Below, in pieces: positions 31,651 to 40,281 of a stretch of 64,000 nt of DNA. Origin of the DNA: Roseobacter weihaiensis (GTDB taxonomy: Bacteria; Pseudomonadota; Alphaproteobacteria; Rhodobacterales; Rhodobacteraceae); the NCBI RefSeq assembly GCF_020622345.1, contig NZ_JACNMO010000024.1, positions 16,611-80,610 of the forward strand, in the 5' to 3' direction. A program made the translations under genes and the position numbers. Numbering within the stretch: position 1 is the stretch's first letter; every line of letters starts with the position of its first letter. The notes below the pieces were generated by a model. The model was given only the letters and a program-made list of their open reading frames with translations, was not told where the DNA came from and did not search any database.

Positions 31651-32243
31651 CAGCGCGCCAGCTGGGCCTGGTGGCGTGCCAGCGCTGCCAGCAGGTCTGG
31701 CCGCAAGAGGTGGATCGTTGCACGCGCTGCGGGCATAGGCTGGTCGGGCGCGACCGCAAAAGCCTGCAACGGGTCTGGGCGTTCTGGGTGATTGGGCTGA
31801 TGTGCTACGTGCCTGCGAACCTCTATCCGATGCTGCAGACGCGGACATTTTTCTATACCCAGCGGGACACGATCATCGGCGGCGCTATCGAGCTTGTCCA
31901 CTATGGCAGCTATGCCGTTGCCGCGATCATTCTCTTTGCCTCGGTCGCAATCCCCATCGGCAAGTTTCTGGCCATTGCCTTTCTGGCGGTTTCGGTGCAA
32001 CGGCCCTCCTCGGTCTCCAAAGGACAGCGTCAGATGCTTTTCGAGGTGGTAGAGTACATCGGGCGCTGGTCGATGATTGATATCTTTGTGGTTGCGATCC
32101 TGTCCTCTCTGGTGCAACTCAACGTCGTGGTTGCGATCTATCCGGGGCCTGCCAGTCTGTTTTTTGCCTTGTCGGTTATTTTCACTATGCTTTCTGCACA
32201 GGCCTTTGACAGCCGGATGATTTGGGACGCCGACGACGCGTAG
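31617..32243 (+). CDS. PqiA-like membrane protein, second half
   Basis: The 208-residue protein repeats the plan of the preceding gene: CxxC motifs (CQRCQQVW, CTRCG) followed by four helices with SMIDIFVVAILSSLVQL. In Escherichia coli the two halves are joined in one PqiA; here they are separate overlapping genes. An AGGTGG sequence precedes the ATG at 31617; a TTG at 31602 is less likely. It is 16 nt upstream of the PqiB-type gene. Confidence 0.88.
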   Translation: MERVEHTAKIVTARQLGLVACQRCQQVWPQEVDRCTRCGHRLVGRDRKSLQRVWAFWVIGLMCYVPANLYPMLQTRTFFYTQRDTIIGGAIELVHYGSYAVAAIILFASVAIPIGKFLAIAFLAVSVQRPSSVSKGQRQMLFEVVEYIGRWSMIDIFVVAILSSLVQLNVVVAIYPGPASLFFALSVIFTMLSAQAFDSRMIWDADDA

Positions 32244-32259
32244 GAAGAAAGAACCGAAG

Positions 32260-34341
32260 ATGACTGACGTCCCCCCCGTGTCCATTGATGCGGATGAAAG
32301 ACCGGCCTTCAGGAACATGTCGATTGTCTGGGTCATTCCGCTGGCGGCGCTGGTCATCGCACTGGCGGTAGCCTGGCAGTCCTACAATGACCGTGGTCCT
32401 CTGATATCCATTGAATTTTCCAATGGGGCCGGGATCACCGCGCGCGAAACGGATCTGCGGTTTCGCGATGTCAGAGTGGGTGTCGTAGAAGAGCTGCAGT
32501 TCAGCGAAGGTCTGCAATCGGTGATTGCACGGGTGCGGGTGGAGAAGGAAGTCGCCCCCTTTATCGATTCCGCCGCCACCTTCTGGGTCGTGCAGCCGGA
32601 ATTGACCGCGCAGGGTGTCAGCGGGCTGGACACGGTGCTGAGCGGTGTTTTTATCGAAGGCTCCTGGGACGGTGAAATCGGGCCGCCCCGCGACAGTTTC
32701 CGTGGGTTTGCGACACCGCCGCTCTATCGACCGGGCGAGGAAGGGTTGCAAATCGCCTTGCGGTCCATCCCCGGCGGGTCGCTGACCGATAACACGCCGA
32801 TCCTCTACCGGGGGATAGAAGTGGGTCGCGTCGGGACCGCGCGGATCTCGGAACGGGGTAACTTCGCCATCGCCGAGGCCATTATCTACGACCCGCATGG
32901 TCGGTTGATTACCCCCTCAACGCGGTTTTGGGACACATCCGGGTTCAGCGTGTCGATCGGGCCGGCCGGGGCTCAGGTCGATTTCTCCTCGCTGGCGTCG
33001 CTCGTCGGCGGGGGCATTACCTTTGACACGTTTGTCTCGGGCGGGGCACCGGTCGGAGACGGATCGGTTTTTGAAGTCTTCGCCTCGGATACGGATGCGC
33101 GCAACAGTGTCTTTAACGCTTCCGAGGTGGAAATCCTGGAGATGCGGGTGATCTTTGACGAGAATATCTCGGGCCTCTCGCTCGGCGCGCCGGTGGAGCT
33201 GAGCGGGCTGCGGATCGGGTCGGTTGAGAACCTCTCCGGCATCGTGGATGAGGACACCTACGGCGATAACCGCGTGCGGCTCAGTGTTGTGCTGGGTATT
33301 CAGCCGGCCCGCCTGGGGCTTTCAGGTGACGTGACGCCCGAAGCGGCGCTGGCCTTTCTTGGTGAACGTGTACGCAACGGTCTGCGGGCGAGACTGGCAT
33401 CCGGCAACTTGCTGACCGGCGGATTGAAGGTGGAGCTGGTCGAGGTCGAGGATAGCCCCCCTGCCGAGATTGACGTAGCGAGCGGCCCGGTCCCGGAAAT
33501 GCCCTCAACGGCAAGCGAAATCTCGGATGCGGCGGCGACCGTCGAAGGTGTCTTTACCCGTATCAACAGCCTGCCGATCGAAGACCTCTTGATCAGCGCG
33601 ATCAGCTTTCTGGAGAGCGCGCAGAGCCTTCTGACAAGCGACGATCTGCGCGCCGCCCCGCAGGATCTGAGGGCCTTGCTGGGGGATATTCGCGGGGTTG
33701 TCACCTCCGATAGCGTCACTGAAATCCCCGTGACGCTGAACACGGCACTGACGCGGCTGGACATGATCCTAGCCCAGATAGAGCAAGAGCAGGCCGTGGC
33801 GCGGATTTTGGCCGCGATAGATACCGCGACCACCGCCGCAGACACGCTGGGCAGCTCGGTTGAGGGCCTGCCAAGGCTGGTAGACCAGTTGGGCGGTGTG
33901 GCGGAGAAAGCCGCCGCCCTGCCGCTGGAAGAGCTCACCGCACAGATCACGCAGATCCTCAACTCGGCGGATGATGTGCTGGGCGCCCCCGCCATGCAGG
34001 ACCTGCCCTTGTCGCTGGCCGGCGCGTTCAACGCGTTGGAGGCGACCTTGTCGGAACTGCGCGCCGGAGGGGCCGTTGCCAATGTGAATGCAACGTTGCA
34101 GTCGAGCCGGGATGCGGCGGACGCGGTGGCCCTTTCCACCCGTGATCTGCCCGCGCTTGTGGACCGCATCACAGAGGTTTTCGATCAGGCCAGCGCCACG
34201 ATTGCCGGGTACAACAAGGGCGAGGTGGTCAGCCGGGATGCACAGGCTGCGCTGCGCGATATCTCTCAGGCGGCAGATGCCATTACAGCCCTTGCACGTT
34301 TGCTTGAACGCAACCCCAGCGCTTTGATACGAGGGCGATAA
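32260..34341 (+). CDS. pqiB: PqiB-type MCE/MlaD protein
   Basis: The 693-residue protein has one N-terminal transmembrane helix (about residues 25-45) and then repeated MCE/MlaD domains, roughly at 48-140, 165-260 and 290-390. Family stretches are FSNGAGITARETDLRFRDVR and NTPILYRGIEVGRVG. A long coiled-coil-like C-terminal part (about 420-690) is rich in Ala, Leu and Asp. PqiB forms a periplasm-spanning tube between inner and outer membranes. The neighbours PqiA and PqiC support this call. Confidence 0.93.
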   Translation: MTDVPPVSIDADERPAFRNMSIVWVIPLAALVIALAVAWQSYNDRGPLISIEFSNGAGITARETDLRFRDVRVGVVEELQFSEGLQSVIARVRVEKEVAPFIDSAATFWVVQPELTAQGVSGLDTVLSGVFIEGSWDGEIGPPRDSFRGFATPPLYRPGEEGLQIALRSIPGGSLTDNTPILYRGIEVGRVGTARISERGNFAIAEAIIYDPHGRLITPSTRFWDTSGFSVSIGPAGAQVDFSSLASLVGGGITFDTFVSGGAPVGDGSVFEVFASDTDARNSVFNASEVEILEMRVIFDENISGLSLGAPVELSGLRIGSVENLSGIVDEDTYGDNRVRLSVVLGIQPARLGLSGDVTPEAALAFLGERVRNGLRARLASGNLLTGGLKVELVEVEDSPPAEIDVASGPVPEMPSTASEISDAAATVEGVFTRINSLPIEDLLISAISFLESAQSLLTSDDLRAAPQDLRALLGDIRGVVTSDSVTEIPVTLNTALTRLDMILAQIEQEQAVARILAAIDTATTAADTLGSSVEGLPRLVDQLGGVAEKAAALPLEELTAQITQILNSADDVLGAPAMQDLPLSLAGAFNALEATLSELRAGGAVANVNATLQSSRDAADAVALSTRDLPALVDRITEVFDQASATIAGYNKGEVVSRDAQAALRDISQAADAITALARLLERNPSALIRGR

Positions 34342-34902
34342 ATGAAACCTCTTTTGCACGTTTTGACATTGATCGGGGCGCTGGCGGCCTGTGGGGCGTC
34401 ACCGGACCGTTATGCGGTGACCCAGCCCACAACAGCGCAGACGCAACGGATTGCCTTTGGCGCGCTGGAAGTGCGCGATGTGTCCCTGCCTGCTTATGCC
34501 GCTGCCGATGAGATCACGATCCGCGCCGGGGATGGCAGGGTGGTCAGCGATGGCCGCGTCCTTTGGGCCGACACACCCGACCGGGCGGTCGCCTTGGAGC
34601 TGAGCAGGCATCTGGCGCAGATCACCGGCGCGCGGGTCGCCTCTGATCCCTGGCCTTTTGACGCCTTCCCGGACGCGCGGCTCGACGTGCGGTTCGAAAC
34701 CCTGATTGCCGGGACGGATGGGCAGTACCGTGCTGCGGGGCAGTATTTCGTGGCCGTGCCCGACGGGCGGCGGGAGCGATCGGGCCTGTTCGATTTGGCG
34801 GTGGGTTTTGACCCTGCGGCAGGCCCTGCGGCAATCGCGGCGGCACGGGGGCGGATCATACTGGATCTGGCCAGCTTTATTGCGCGCGAGGGGCTGCGCT
34901 AG
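34342..34902 (+). CDS. pqiC: PqiC-type outer-membrane lipoprotein (ABC-type transport auxiliary)
   Basis: The 186-residue protein begins with a lipoprotein signal and the lipobox LAAC (cysteine at about 17). The mature part has the PqiC/DUF330 character, including LPAYAAADEITIRAGDGRV and the alternating hydrophobic strands after it. It would anchor the PqiB tube to the outer membrane. The ATG follows the pqiB stop directly. Confidence 0.88.
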   Translation: MKPLLHVLTLIGALAACGASPDRYAVTQPTTAQTQRIAFGALEVRDVSLPAYAAADEITIRAGDGRVVSDGRVLWADTPDRAVALELSRHLAQITGARVASDPWPFDAFPDARLDVRFETLIAGTDGQYRAAGQYFVAVPDGRRERSGLFDLAVGFDPAAGPAAIAAARGRIILDLASFIAREGLR

Positions 34903-35073
34903 CCACCCGGCTGCCTGACACGGCCCCTCAAATCCTGACCGGCGCTCCTGCGCAACTAAATGTCTGACCGTCCAAGGCAAATCCTTGCACATAGTCCCGC
35001 AATGTCACACGATCAGGGGCAGCTGATTTGATCGAGCAGGTCGCTGCCGCGGGATTCGAAAAGGGAATGATCT

Positions 35074-36699
35074 ATGCACGCTTTGGAACAGATGTTGCGG
35101 TTTACCACGCTCGCTGTTGTCGCTCTCATGACCCTTCTTTGCCTGGTTGCGGCTGCGATCTGGGGACCCTGGCTTCTGATCCCTTTCGTGGCCTTTGGCG
35201 CATTGACCCTGCTGGGCGTGCATGACCTGCGACAGCCGGATCACTCCATCCTGCGGAACTACCCTGTTCTGGGGCATATGCGGTTTCTGTTCGAGGGGAT
35301 CCGGCCGGAGATCCGCCAGTACCTGATTGAATCCGATCAGGATGAAGAGCCGTTTTCGCGGGATGCGCGGTCTCTTGTTTATCAGCGCGCCAAGGGGCAG
35401 GAGGACAAGCGCCCTTTCGGGACACGCATGCGGGTTTACGATGCGGGATATGCCTGGGTGACCCATTCGGTCTGCCCGATCCACATCGAAGATACCGATT
35501 TCCGCGTGATGATCGGTGGGCCGGCCTGTACGCAACCTTATAACGCGTCGATCTACAATATTTCGGCGATGAGCTTTGGCTCGCTTTCAGGCAATGCCAT
35601 CGAGGCTCTGAACAAGGGCGCAAAGATGGGCGGATTTGCGCATGACACCGGCGAAGGCTCGGTGAGCCGCTATCACAAGACCGGCGGGGGAGACCTGATC
35701 TTTCAGGTGGCTTCCGGGTATTTCGGGTGCCGCAACGGGGATGGGACTTTTAACCCCGATAAATTCCGTGAAACGGCCAGCCTCGACCAGATCAAGATGA
35801 TCGAGATCAAGCTGAGCCAAGGCGCAAACCCGGGCCATGGCGGCATGCTGCCCGCCTCCAAGATCAGCGAGGAGATCGCCGAAGCGCGCGGCATTCCGAT
35901 GGGTGTGGACTGTGTGTCTCCCGCGGCGCATTCCGCCTTTTCGACCCCTCTGGAGATGATGGCGTTCATCGCAAAGCTGCGCGAGCTGTCGGGTGGCAAA
36001 CCTGTCGGTTTCAAGCTGTGTATCGGCCACAGACGCGAGTTCATGTGCATGGTCAAAGCCATGCTGGAAACCGGCGTTGTCCCGGATTTCATTGTGGTCG
36101 ACGGGACCGAAGGCGGCACCGGGGCAGCTCCGGTCGAATTTACCAACCATGTGGGCATGCCGATGGTCGAAGGGCTGGCCTTTGTGCACAACACGCTGCG
36201 GGGGGCGGGCCTGCGCGATCAGATCAAGATCGGGGCGGCGGGCAAGATCGTCTCGGCCTTCGATGTGGCGCGGGCGTTGGCGCTGGGGGCGGATTGGTGC
36301 AATTCAGCCCGCGGGTTCATGTTTGCCATCGGCTGCATTCAGGCGCAGGCCTGCCACACCAATCACTGCCCCGTGGGTGTGGCCACACAAGACCCGGTGC
36401 GGGCCCGTGCGCTGGATGTCGGATCAAAATCGCACCGGGTGGCGCGCTATCACCGCAATACGCTCAAAGCCTTGGGCGAGATGACAGGGGCGGCAGGGCT
36501 TGGACAGCCCGGAGATTTCATGCCGCAACACATGATGCTGCGGCTGGGGGACAAAAAGATGGTCGAAGCCAGCGACGCCTTTACCTATCTGCCGGAAGGG
36601 TTCTTGCTGAACACGGAGGAGGAGTCAGCCGTGCTGTCTGACTATCGCAATCGGTGGAACCGCGCAGATGAAAAGAGTTTTGCGCCCCCGCCCTTTTAA
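35074..36699 (+). CDS. Membrane-anchored FMN-binding glutamate synthase-family protein
   Basis: The 541-residue protein has two N-terminal hydrophobic segments (about residues 8-30 and 31-48) and then a complete glutamate synthase central FMN barrel. Recognisable stretches are AMSFGSLSGNAIEALNKGAK, GANPGHGGMLPA and VDGTEGGTGAAP. The [3Fe-4S] ligands appear in CIQAQACHTNHCPVG. There is no glutaminase domain, so it may use ammonia or a partner, or do another FMN-dependent reaction. It stands alone, with about 170 bp upstream of it and no strong promoter recognised. Confidence 0.88.
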   Translation: MHALEQMLRFTTLAVVALMTLLCLVAAAIWGPWLLIPFVAFGALTLLGVHDLRQPDHSILRNYPVLGHMRFLFEGIRPEIRQYLIESDQDEEPFSRDARSLVYQRAKGQEDKRPFGTRMRVYDAGYAWVTHSVCPIHIEDTDFRVMIGGPACTQPYNASIYNISAMSFGSLSGNAIEALNKGAKMGGFAHDTGEGSVSRYHKTGGGDLIFQVASGYFGCRNGDGTFNPDKFRETASLDQIKMIEIKLSQGANPGHGGMLPASKISEEIAEARGIPMGVDCVSPAAHSAFSTPLEMMAFIAKLRELSGGKPVGFKLCIGHRREFMCMVKAMLETGVVPDFIVVDGTEGGTGAAPVEFTNHVGMPMVEGLAFVHNTLRGAGLRDQIKIGAAGKIVSAFDVARALALGADWCNSARGFMFAIGCIQAQACHTNHCPVGVATQDPVRARALDVGSKSHRVARYHRNTLKALGEMTGAAGLGQPGDFMPQHMMLRLGDKKMVEASDAFTYLPEGFLLNTEEESAVLSDYRNRWNRADEKSFAPPPF

Positions 36700-36839
36700 C
36701 GCGATTTCCGCGCAGCGCTTTTTGGATCGGGCCGGGGCAGGTCTTGGGTGGGCGCATCGTCCGTGCGTGTGGCGACCATCAGGATAACCGCAACCAGCGC
36801 CAAACCACTGGACCCAATTGCAAAAAGCTCAATCGACAT
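36696..36839 (-). CDS. Possible 47-residue single-pass membrane protein
   Basis: This short reading frame encodes one hydrophobic helix (residues about 3-22, IELFAIGSSGLALVAVILMV) followed by a charged tail ending KSAARKSR. AGGGA lies about 8 nt before the ATG. It lies between the FMN enzyme, whose stop it overlaps tail to tail, and the histidine kinase. It looks coding, but nothing about its function can be said. Confidence 0.45.
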   Translation of the reverse strand: MSIELFAIGSSGLALVAVILMVATRTDDAPTQDLPRPDPKSAARKSR

Positions 36840-36893
36840 ACCAAATCCCTACAGGCCGAAACGCACAAAGCCTGTTTCATAGGAGGAATTGGT

Positions 36894-38618
36894 TCAGAAA
36901 TCGTAAGCGTCCTTGACGCGTTGCAGAATTGGAAACCGGAGCTTTAACGCGTGCTCATCGTTTTCAAATCCAACTTCCACATGGCCGTTCAACTGACGTG
37001 CGAAGGCGCTGATGAGCTGTGAGCCCAGACCGGTGCCTGCGCTGCCCTGGGCACCGGCGGTCGAGTTGACGATGCAGAATTCCGCCTCGGCTTCGTCGGT
37101 CTTTTTCAGCGATATCTCAAGCCGGGTAGGTCCACCATCGCGGGGCGGCCCGAGATATTTCAACGCGTTGGTGAGTGCCTCGGAGACCAGCAAGGTCAGC
37201 GGGGCTGCATCATCCGCATCCATCTCGATCGACGCATATTGCTGCGTGAGCTGCACGCCGCGCGCGGCAGACAGGCCCATGACCAAAAGCTGGCCGATGA
37301 TCTCTTCGACAAGCTTGCCCGCGTCCACGCGGTCCAGATCCTCGGTCTGATAGAGGTTCTTGTGCACTGTCGCGAGGCTGAGCAGACGGTCCTGCAATCG
37401 TTTGAGCACCTGCCGGGCGTCGTCTGACTGCGCGCGCCTGATCTGCATGTTCATCAGCGAGGAGATCAGCTGCAGATTGTTTTTCACCCGGTGATGGACT
37501 TCTTTCAGCAGGATGTTTTTGTCGCGCAGGTTATTTTCCAAAGCGGCCTCGTCCCGCACGATTGAATCGGCCATCCGCACAAAAGCTTTCTGAATTTCTA
37601 CCAGTTCTCGGGGGACGCCCTGCCCCAAGGCGGTCCGGGGTACCCTGCGGTTATAGGCAAAATGGCGCATCTGACGGCCAAGCTTGCGGATATGGCGCAC
37701 CGCCAGCCGGTTCAACGACCAAAAGGCCACCACGAGGCTCGCCAGCCACATCAGCACCGGCAGCGACAGGCTCAGGCCAATGGACTGGCGCAGGCTCTCT
37801 TGCATTTCGTCGGGTCGCCAGATGCTCATTGCGTAGGCGACACCCGGCACAACAGGCACAACCGCATAGATGCGGGAGGCGCCGTCAAAATTTATGTCTT
37901 TGAAGACGGTGGGCTCTTGCCCGACCAGTTTGCTCAGCGGTTTGCTGGCTGGCAGGTCGATGTCCGTAATCTCTCTGGCCCGGTCAGAGCGGACAATGAC
38001 GCCATCGGCGTTGAAGGTCACGATATTGGCCGGCATACCTTGCAGCGGCGAGGCCATCTCGGCCGCGATGACCGTCAGCGGGACGGACATTGTCATGAAA
38101 CCCGCAAAGCCTACGCGGGTAAAAAACGGCTGCGACAGCACCAGTACCGGTTCACCGCTGATCGCGCCTTCGGGGTTCCAGGTGATCTGGCGCCTTGGCG
38201 CTTCGACTTCTTCCACGAAACCGGGAAAACCGCTGAAATCAAATTCGCTACCCGCAGAGGAACACCGCATGACACCGTCAGGGGGAAGATACCCGATGAA
38301 GGAATAGCGCCCCACCGCCCGCCGATATGCCTCCAGAAACGTCGAGCAGGCGCGCGCGTCCCGTGCATAAAGCTGGGCCAGCGCGCTCAGGGCTTCTGCC
38401 GCACCAAAGGCTTCCTGAAAGATCGACCGCTCGGCACTGGCCGCCTGATCGGTGAGGGCCAGCAAAGACAGTTCGGAATTGGAATTCGCCTGACGGGCAA
38501 TCTCTCGGGTCTGAAACACGGCGATCAGGCCAAAGGGCAGCAACGCCAGCGTCAGAAACAGCAGGATGCGAAAGGCGAGCCCTTTGAAGACATCGCCATC
38601 AAGGAAACCGCCTGTCAT
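36894..38618 (-). CDS. HisKA_2-type sensor histidine kinase of the general stress system
   Basis: The 574-residue kinase has two transmembrane helices (about residues 15-35 and 275-297) enclosing a Cache-like periplasmic sensor domain, a HAMP-like linker, and a HisKA_2 phosphoacceptor region HHRVKNNLQLISSLMNMQ near residue 395. The catalytic domain includes LVSEALTNALKYLG and TGLGSQLISAFARQL. Kinases of this class typically phosphorylate PhyR. It follows ecfG by one base in the nepR-ecfG operon, which makes PhyR (39438) the likely partner. Confidence 0.9.
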   Translation of the reverse strand: MTGGFLDGDVFKGLAFRILLFLTLALLPFGLIAVFQTREIARQANSNSELSLLALTDQAASAERSIFQEAFGAAEALSALAQLYARDARACSTFLEAYRRAVGRYSFIGYLPPDGVMRCSSAGSEFDFSGFPGFVEEVEAPRRQITWNPEGAISGEPVLVLSQPFFTRVGFAGFMTMSVPLTVIAAEMASPLQGMPANIVTFNADGVIVRSDRAREITDIDLPASKPLSKLVGQEPTVFKDINFDGASRIYAVVPVVPGVAYAMSIWRPDEMQESLRQSIGLSLSLPVLMWLASLVVAFWSLNRLAVRHIRKLGRQMRHFAYNRRVPRTALGQGVPRELVEIQKAFVRMADSIVRDEAALENNLRDKNILLKEVHHRVKNNLQLISSLMNMQIRRAQSDDARQVLKRLQDRLLSLATVHKNLYQTEDLDRVDAGKLVEEIIGQLLVMGLSAARGVQLTQQYASIEMDADDAAPLTLLVSEALTNALKYLGPPRDGGPTRLEISLKKTDEAEAEFCIVNSTAGAQGSAGTGLGSQLISAFARQLNGHVEVGFENDEHALKLRFPILQRVKDAYDF

Positions 38619-38619
38619 A

Positions 38620-39177
38620 TCACGCGGATGCGGTTCTTCCGGCTGTCAGAACGGACAGGGTCGCGTCATCGGTCATTTCCAGCGCGTCCTCCTCTTCGAG
38701 TTGCATCAGTTCTGCCAGCCGCTGCCGGGCACGTCCTGTCCGGCTTTTTACGGTGCCAACGGCAACGCCGCACATCCTGGCCGCCTCTTCATAAGAAAAC
38801 CCGGAGGCGCCGACAAGCAATAAGGCCTCGCGCTGTTCATCGGTCAATTGTCCGAACGCTGACCGGAAGTCGGCGAGTTGCAGCCGCCCGTCATGCGCCG
38901 GTTTCTCCGCCAGGGCCCCGGTGTGAATGCCGTCGACATCTGCAACTTCGCGTTTTGTCTTGCGCCGTTGCGAATAATAGGTGTTGCGCAGGATCGTAAA
39001 AAGCCAGGCGCGCAGGTTGCTGCCGGCCTCGAATTTTTCGATGTTGGTCCAGGCTTTGACAATGGTATCCTGGACCATGTCGTCCGCGGTGGCGGCGTTA
39101 CGGGTCAGGCTGATTGCAAAGGCCCTCAGGGCGGGCAGATGATCCACAAGGTCGTCGCGGGGATCATAAAAGGTCAT
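38620..39177 (-). CDS. ecfG: General stress response sigma factor EcfG
   Basis: The 185-residue sigma factor has region 2 (LTRNAATADDMVQDTIVKAW) and region 4 (FSYEEAARMCGVAVGTVKSR) and the short size of the ECF15/EcfG group. EcfG directs RNA polymerase to GGAAC-N16/17-CGTT promoters when PhyR removes NepR. The start overlaps the nepR stop as ATGA, and PhyR is encoded divergently, the classical arrangement in Alphaproteobacteria. Confidence 0.95.
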   Translation of the reverse strand: MTFYDPRDDLVDHLPALRAFAISLTRNAATADDMVQDTIVKAWTNIEKFEAGSNLRAWLFTILRNTYYSQRRKTKREVADVDGIHTGALAEKPAHDGRLQLADFRSAFGQLTDEQREALLLVGASGFSYEEAARMCGVAVGTVKSRTGRARQRLAELMQLEEEDALEMTDDATLSVLTAGRTASA

Positions 39178-39332
39178 TTGCAGGAACCCTGATCCTGCTC
39201 TTGCTGTTTGAGCGCTTCAAGCAGCACGCGGAACCGATCTGGCACAGCCTGCTCGACCGCCTCGTCATAGACCCGCTTGAGGTTCTCATCAATGATCGTT
39301 TCCCGTTTCCGATCTGCGCCTGACTGAGCCAT
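39174..39332 (-). CDS. nepR: Anti-sigma factor NepR
   Basis: The 52-residue protein begins MAQSGADRKRETIIDENLKR and continues with VYDEAVEQAVPDRFRVLLEA, the two-helix pattern of NepR. NepR holds EcfG inactive and is itself captured by phosphorylated PhyR. It overlaps ecfG by ATGA. A GGAAC-type promoter lies 50-80 bp upstream. Confidence 0.92.
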   Translation of the reverse strand: MAQSGADRKRETIIDENLKRVYDEAVEQAVPDRFRVLLEALKQQEQDQGSCK

Positions 39333-39382
39333 TGAGATCAAAATTCCCCGAAGCGGTTGAAAGTGTTAGACCCGATTGCAAG

Positions 39383-39408
39383 TGAACCTCACTGAACACT
39401 ATATGGTT
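39383..39408 (+). promoter_or_regulatory. Candidate EcfG promoter of phyR on the opposite strand
   Basis: On the plus strand TGAAC (39383-39387), 17 nt, GGTT (39405-39408) resembles the same consensus with two mismatches. It coincides almost exactly with the nepR promoter, because the element is nearly symmetric. The phyR ATG is 30 nt beyond it. Confidence 0.45.
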
Positions 39409-39410
39409 CC
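39385..39410 (-). promoter_or_regulatory. EcfG-type promoter of nepR-ecfG
   Basis: On the minus strand GGAAC (39410-39406), 17 nt, GGTT (39388-39385) fits the EcfG consensus GGAAC-N16/17-CGTT with one mismatch. The start site would be near 39378, giving a 5' leader of about 45 nt before nepR. It implies autoregulation of the sigma factor. Confidence 0.7.
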
Positions 39411-39437
39411 CAAGACGCTGAAAAAAAGGACGCGGTT

Positions 39438-40247
39438 ATGTCGGATACTTCAAATACCCAGGATGTGAGTGACCAACTGGGTACCTACCTGCCCTATCTG
39501 CGCCGTTTTGCGCGGGCGATGACCGGCAGCCAATCCAGCGGAGACAGCTTTGCCGCGGCAGCCCTCGAAGCCATCCTGATCGACCGTTCGGTGCTGGAGG
39601 GGGTGGATGTCAAAACCGGGCTCTTCCGCGCGCTCTACCGCATCTGGTCCAGTGCGGGTGCCCCGGTCGACGAAGGCGAAAGCGGATTGAAAGCCCGCGC
39701 GCAACGCCACATGAGCAAGCTGACCGACAACAGCCGCGAAGCGCTTTTGCTGCATACGCTTGAAGGCTTCACCTTTGATAAGATTGCAGAAATCATCGGG
39801 ATTGATCAGGGTGAGGCCGAAGAACTTGTCGAGATTGCGCGCCGCGAGATATCGGATGCGGTCTCGGGCTCGGTGATGATCATCGAGGATGAGGCGATCA
39901 TCGCGATGGACCTTGAAAACATCATTTCCGATATGGGTCACAGGGTCACGGGCGTTGCGCGCACCCGCGAAGAGGCCGTATCCCTGGGGAAAGCGGACAA
40001 GCCCGATCTGATCCTCGCCGACATTCAGCTGGCGGATAATTCGTCTGGAATAGACGCGGTCAACGATCTGATGGAAGCGCTCGGCGATCGCCCGGTTATT
40101 TTTATCACAGCCTTCCCCGAACGGCTGCTGACAGGCGAAAAACACGAACCGGCTTTCCTGATCTCAAAGCCTTATGCGGAGGATCAGGTGATCTCCGCGG
40201 TCAGTCAGGCGATGTTCTTTTCGTCCACCGAAACATTGAAGAGCTGA
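39438..40247 (+). CDS. phyR: PhyR: sigma-like domain plus response-regulator receiver
   Basis: PhyR is the anti-anti-sigma response regulator of the alphaproteobacterial stress system. The 269-residue protein has an N-terminal sigma-like part (about 1-130, including REALLLHTLEGFTFDKIAEI) and a C-terminal receiver domain (about 145-262). The acidic pocket is in VMIIEDEAI and the phosphorylated aspartate in LILADIQL. AAAGGA lies before the ATG. Partner genes nepR and ecfG are divergent. Confidence 0.96.
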   Translation: MSDTSNTQDVSDQLGTYLPYLRRFARAMTGSQSSGDSFAAAALEAILIDRSVLEGVDVKTGLFRALYRIWSSAGAPVDEGESGLKARAQRHMSKLTDNSREALLLHTLEGFTFDKIAEIIGIDQGEAEELVEIARREISDAVSGSVMIIEDEAIIAMDLENIISDMGHRVTGVARTREEAVSLGKADKPDLILADIQLADNSSGIDAVNDLMEALGDRPVIFITAFPERLLTGEKHEPAFLISKPYAEDQVISAVSQAMFFSSTETLKS

Positions 40248-40281
40248 AAGCCCGCAGGCGACCCCGAACGCGCGGCAAGGC

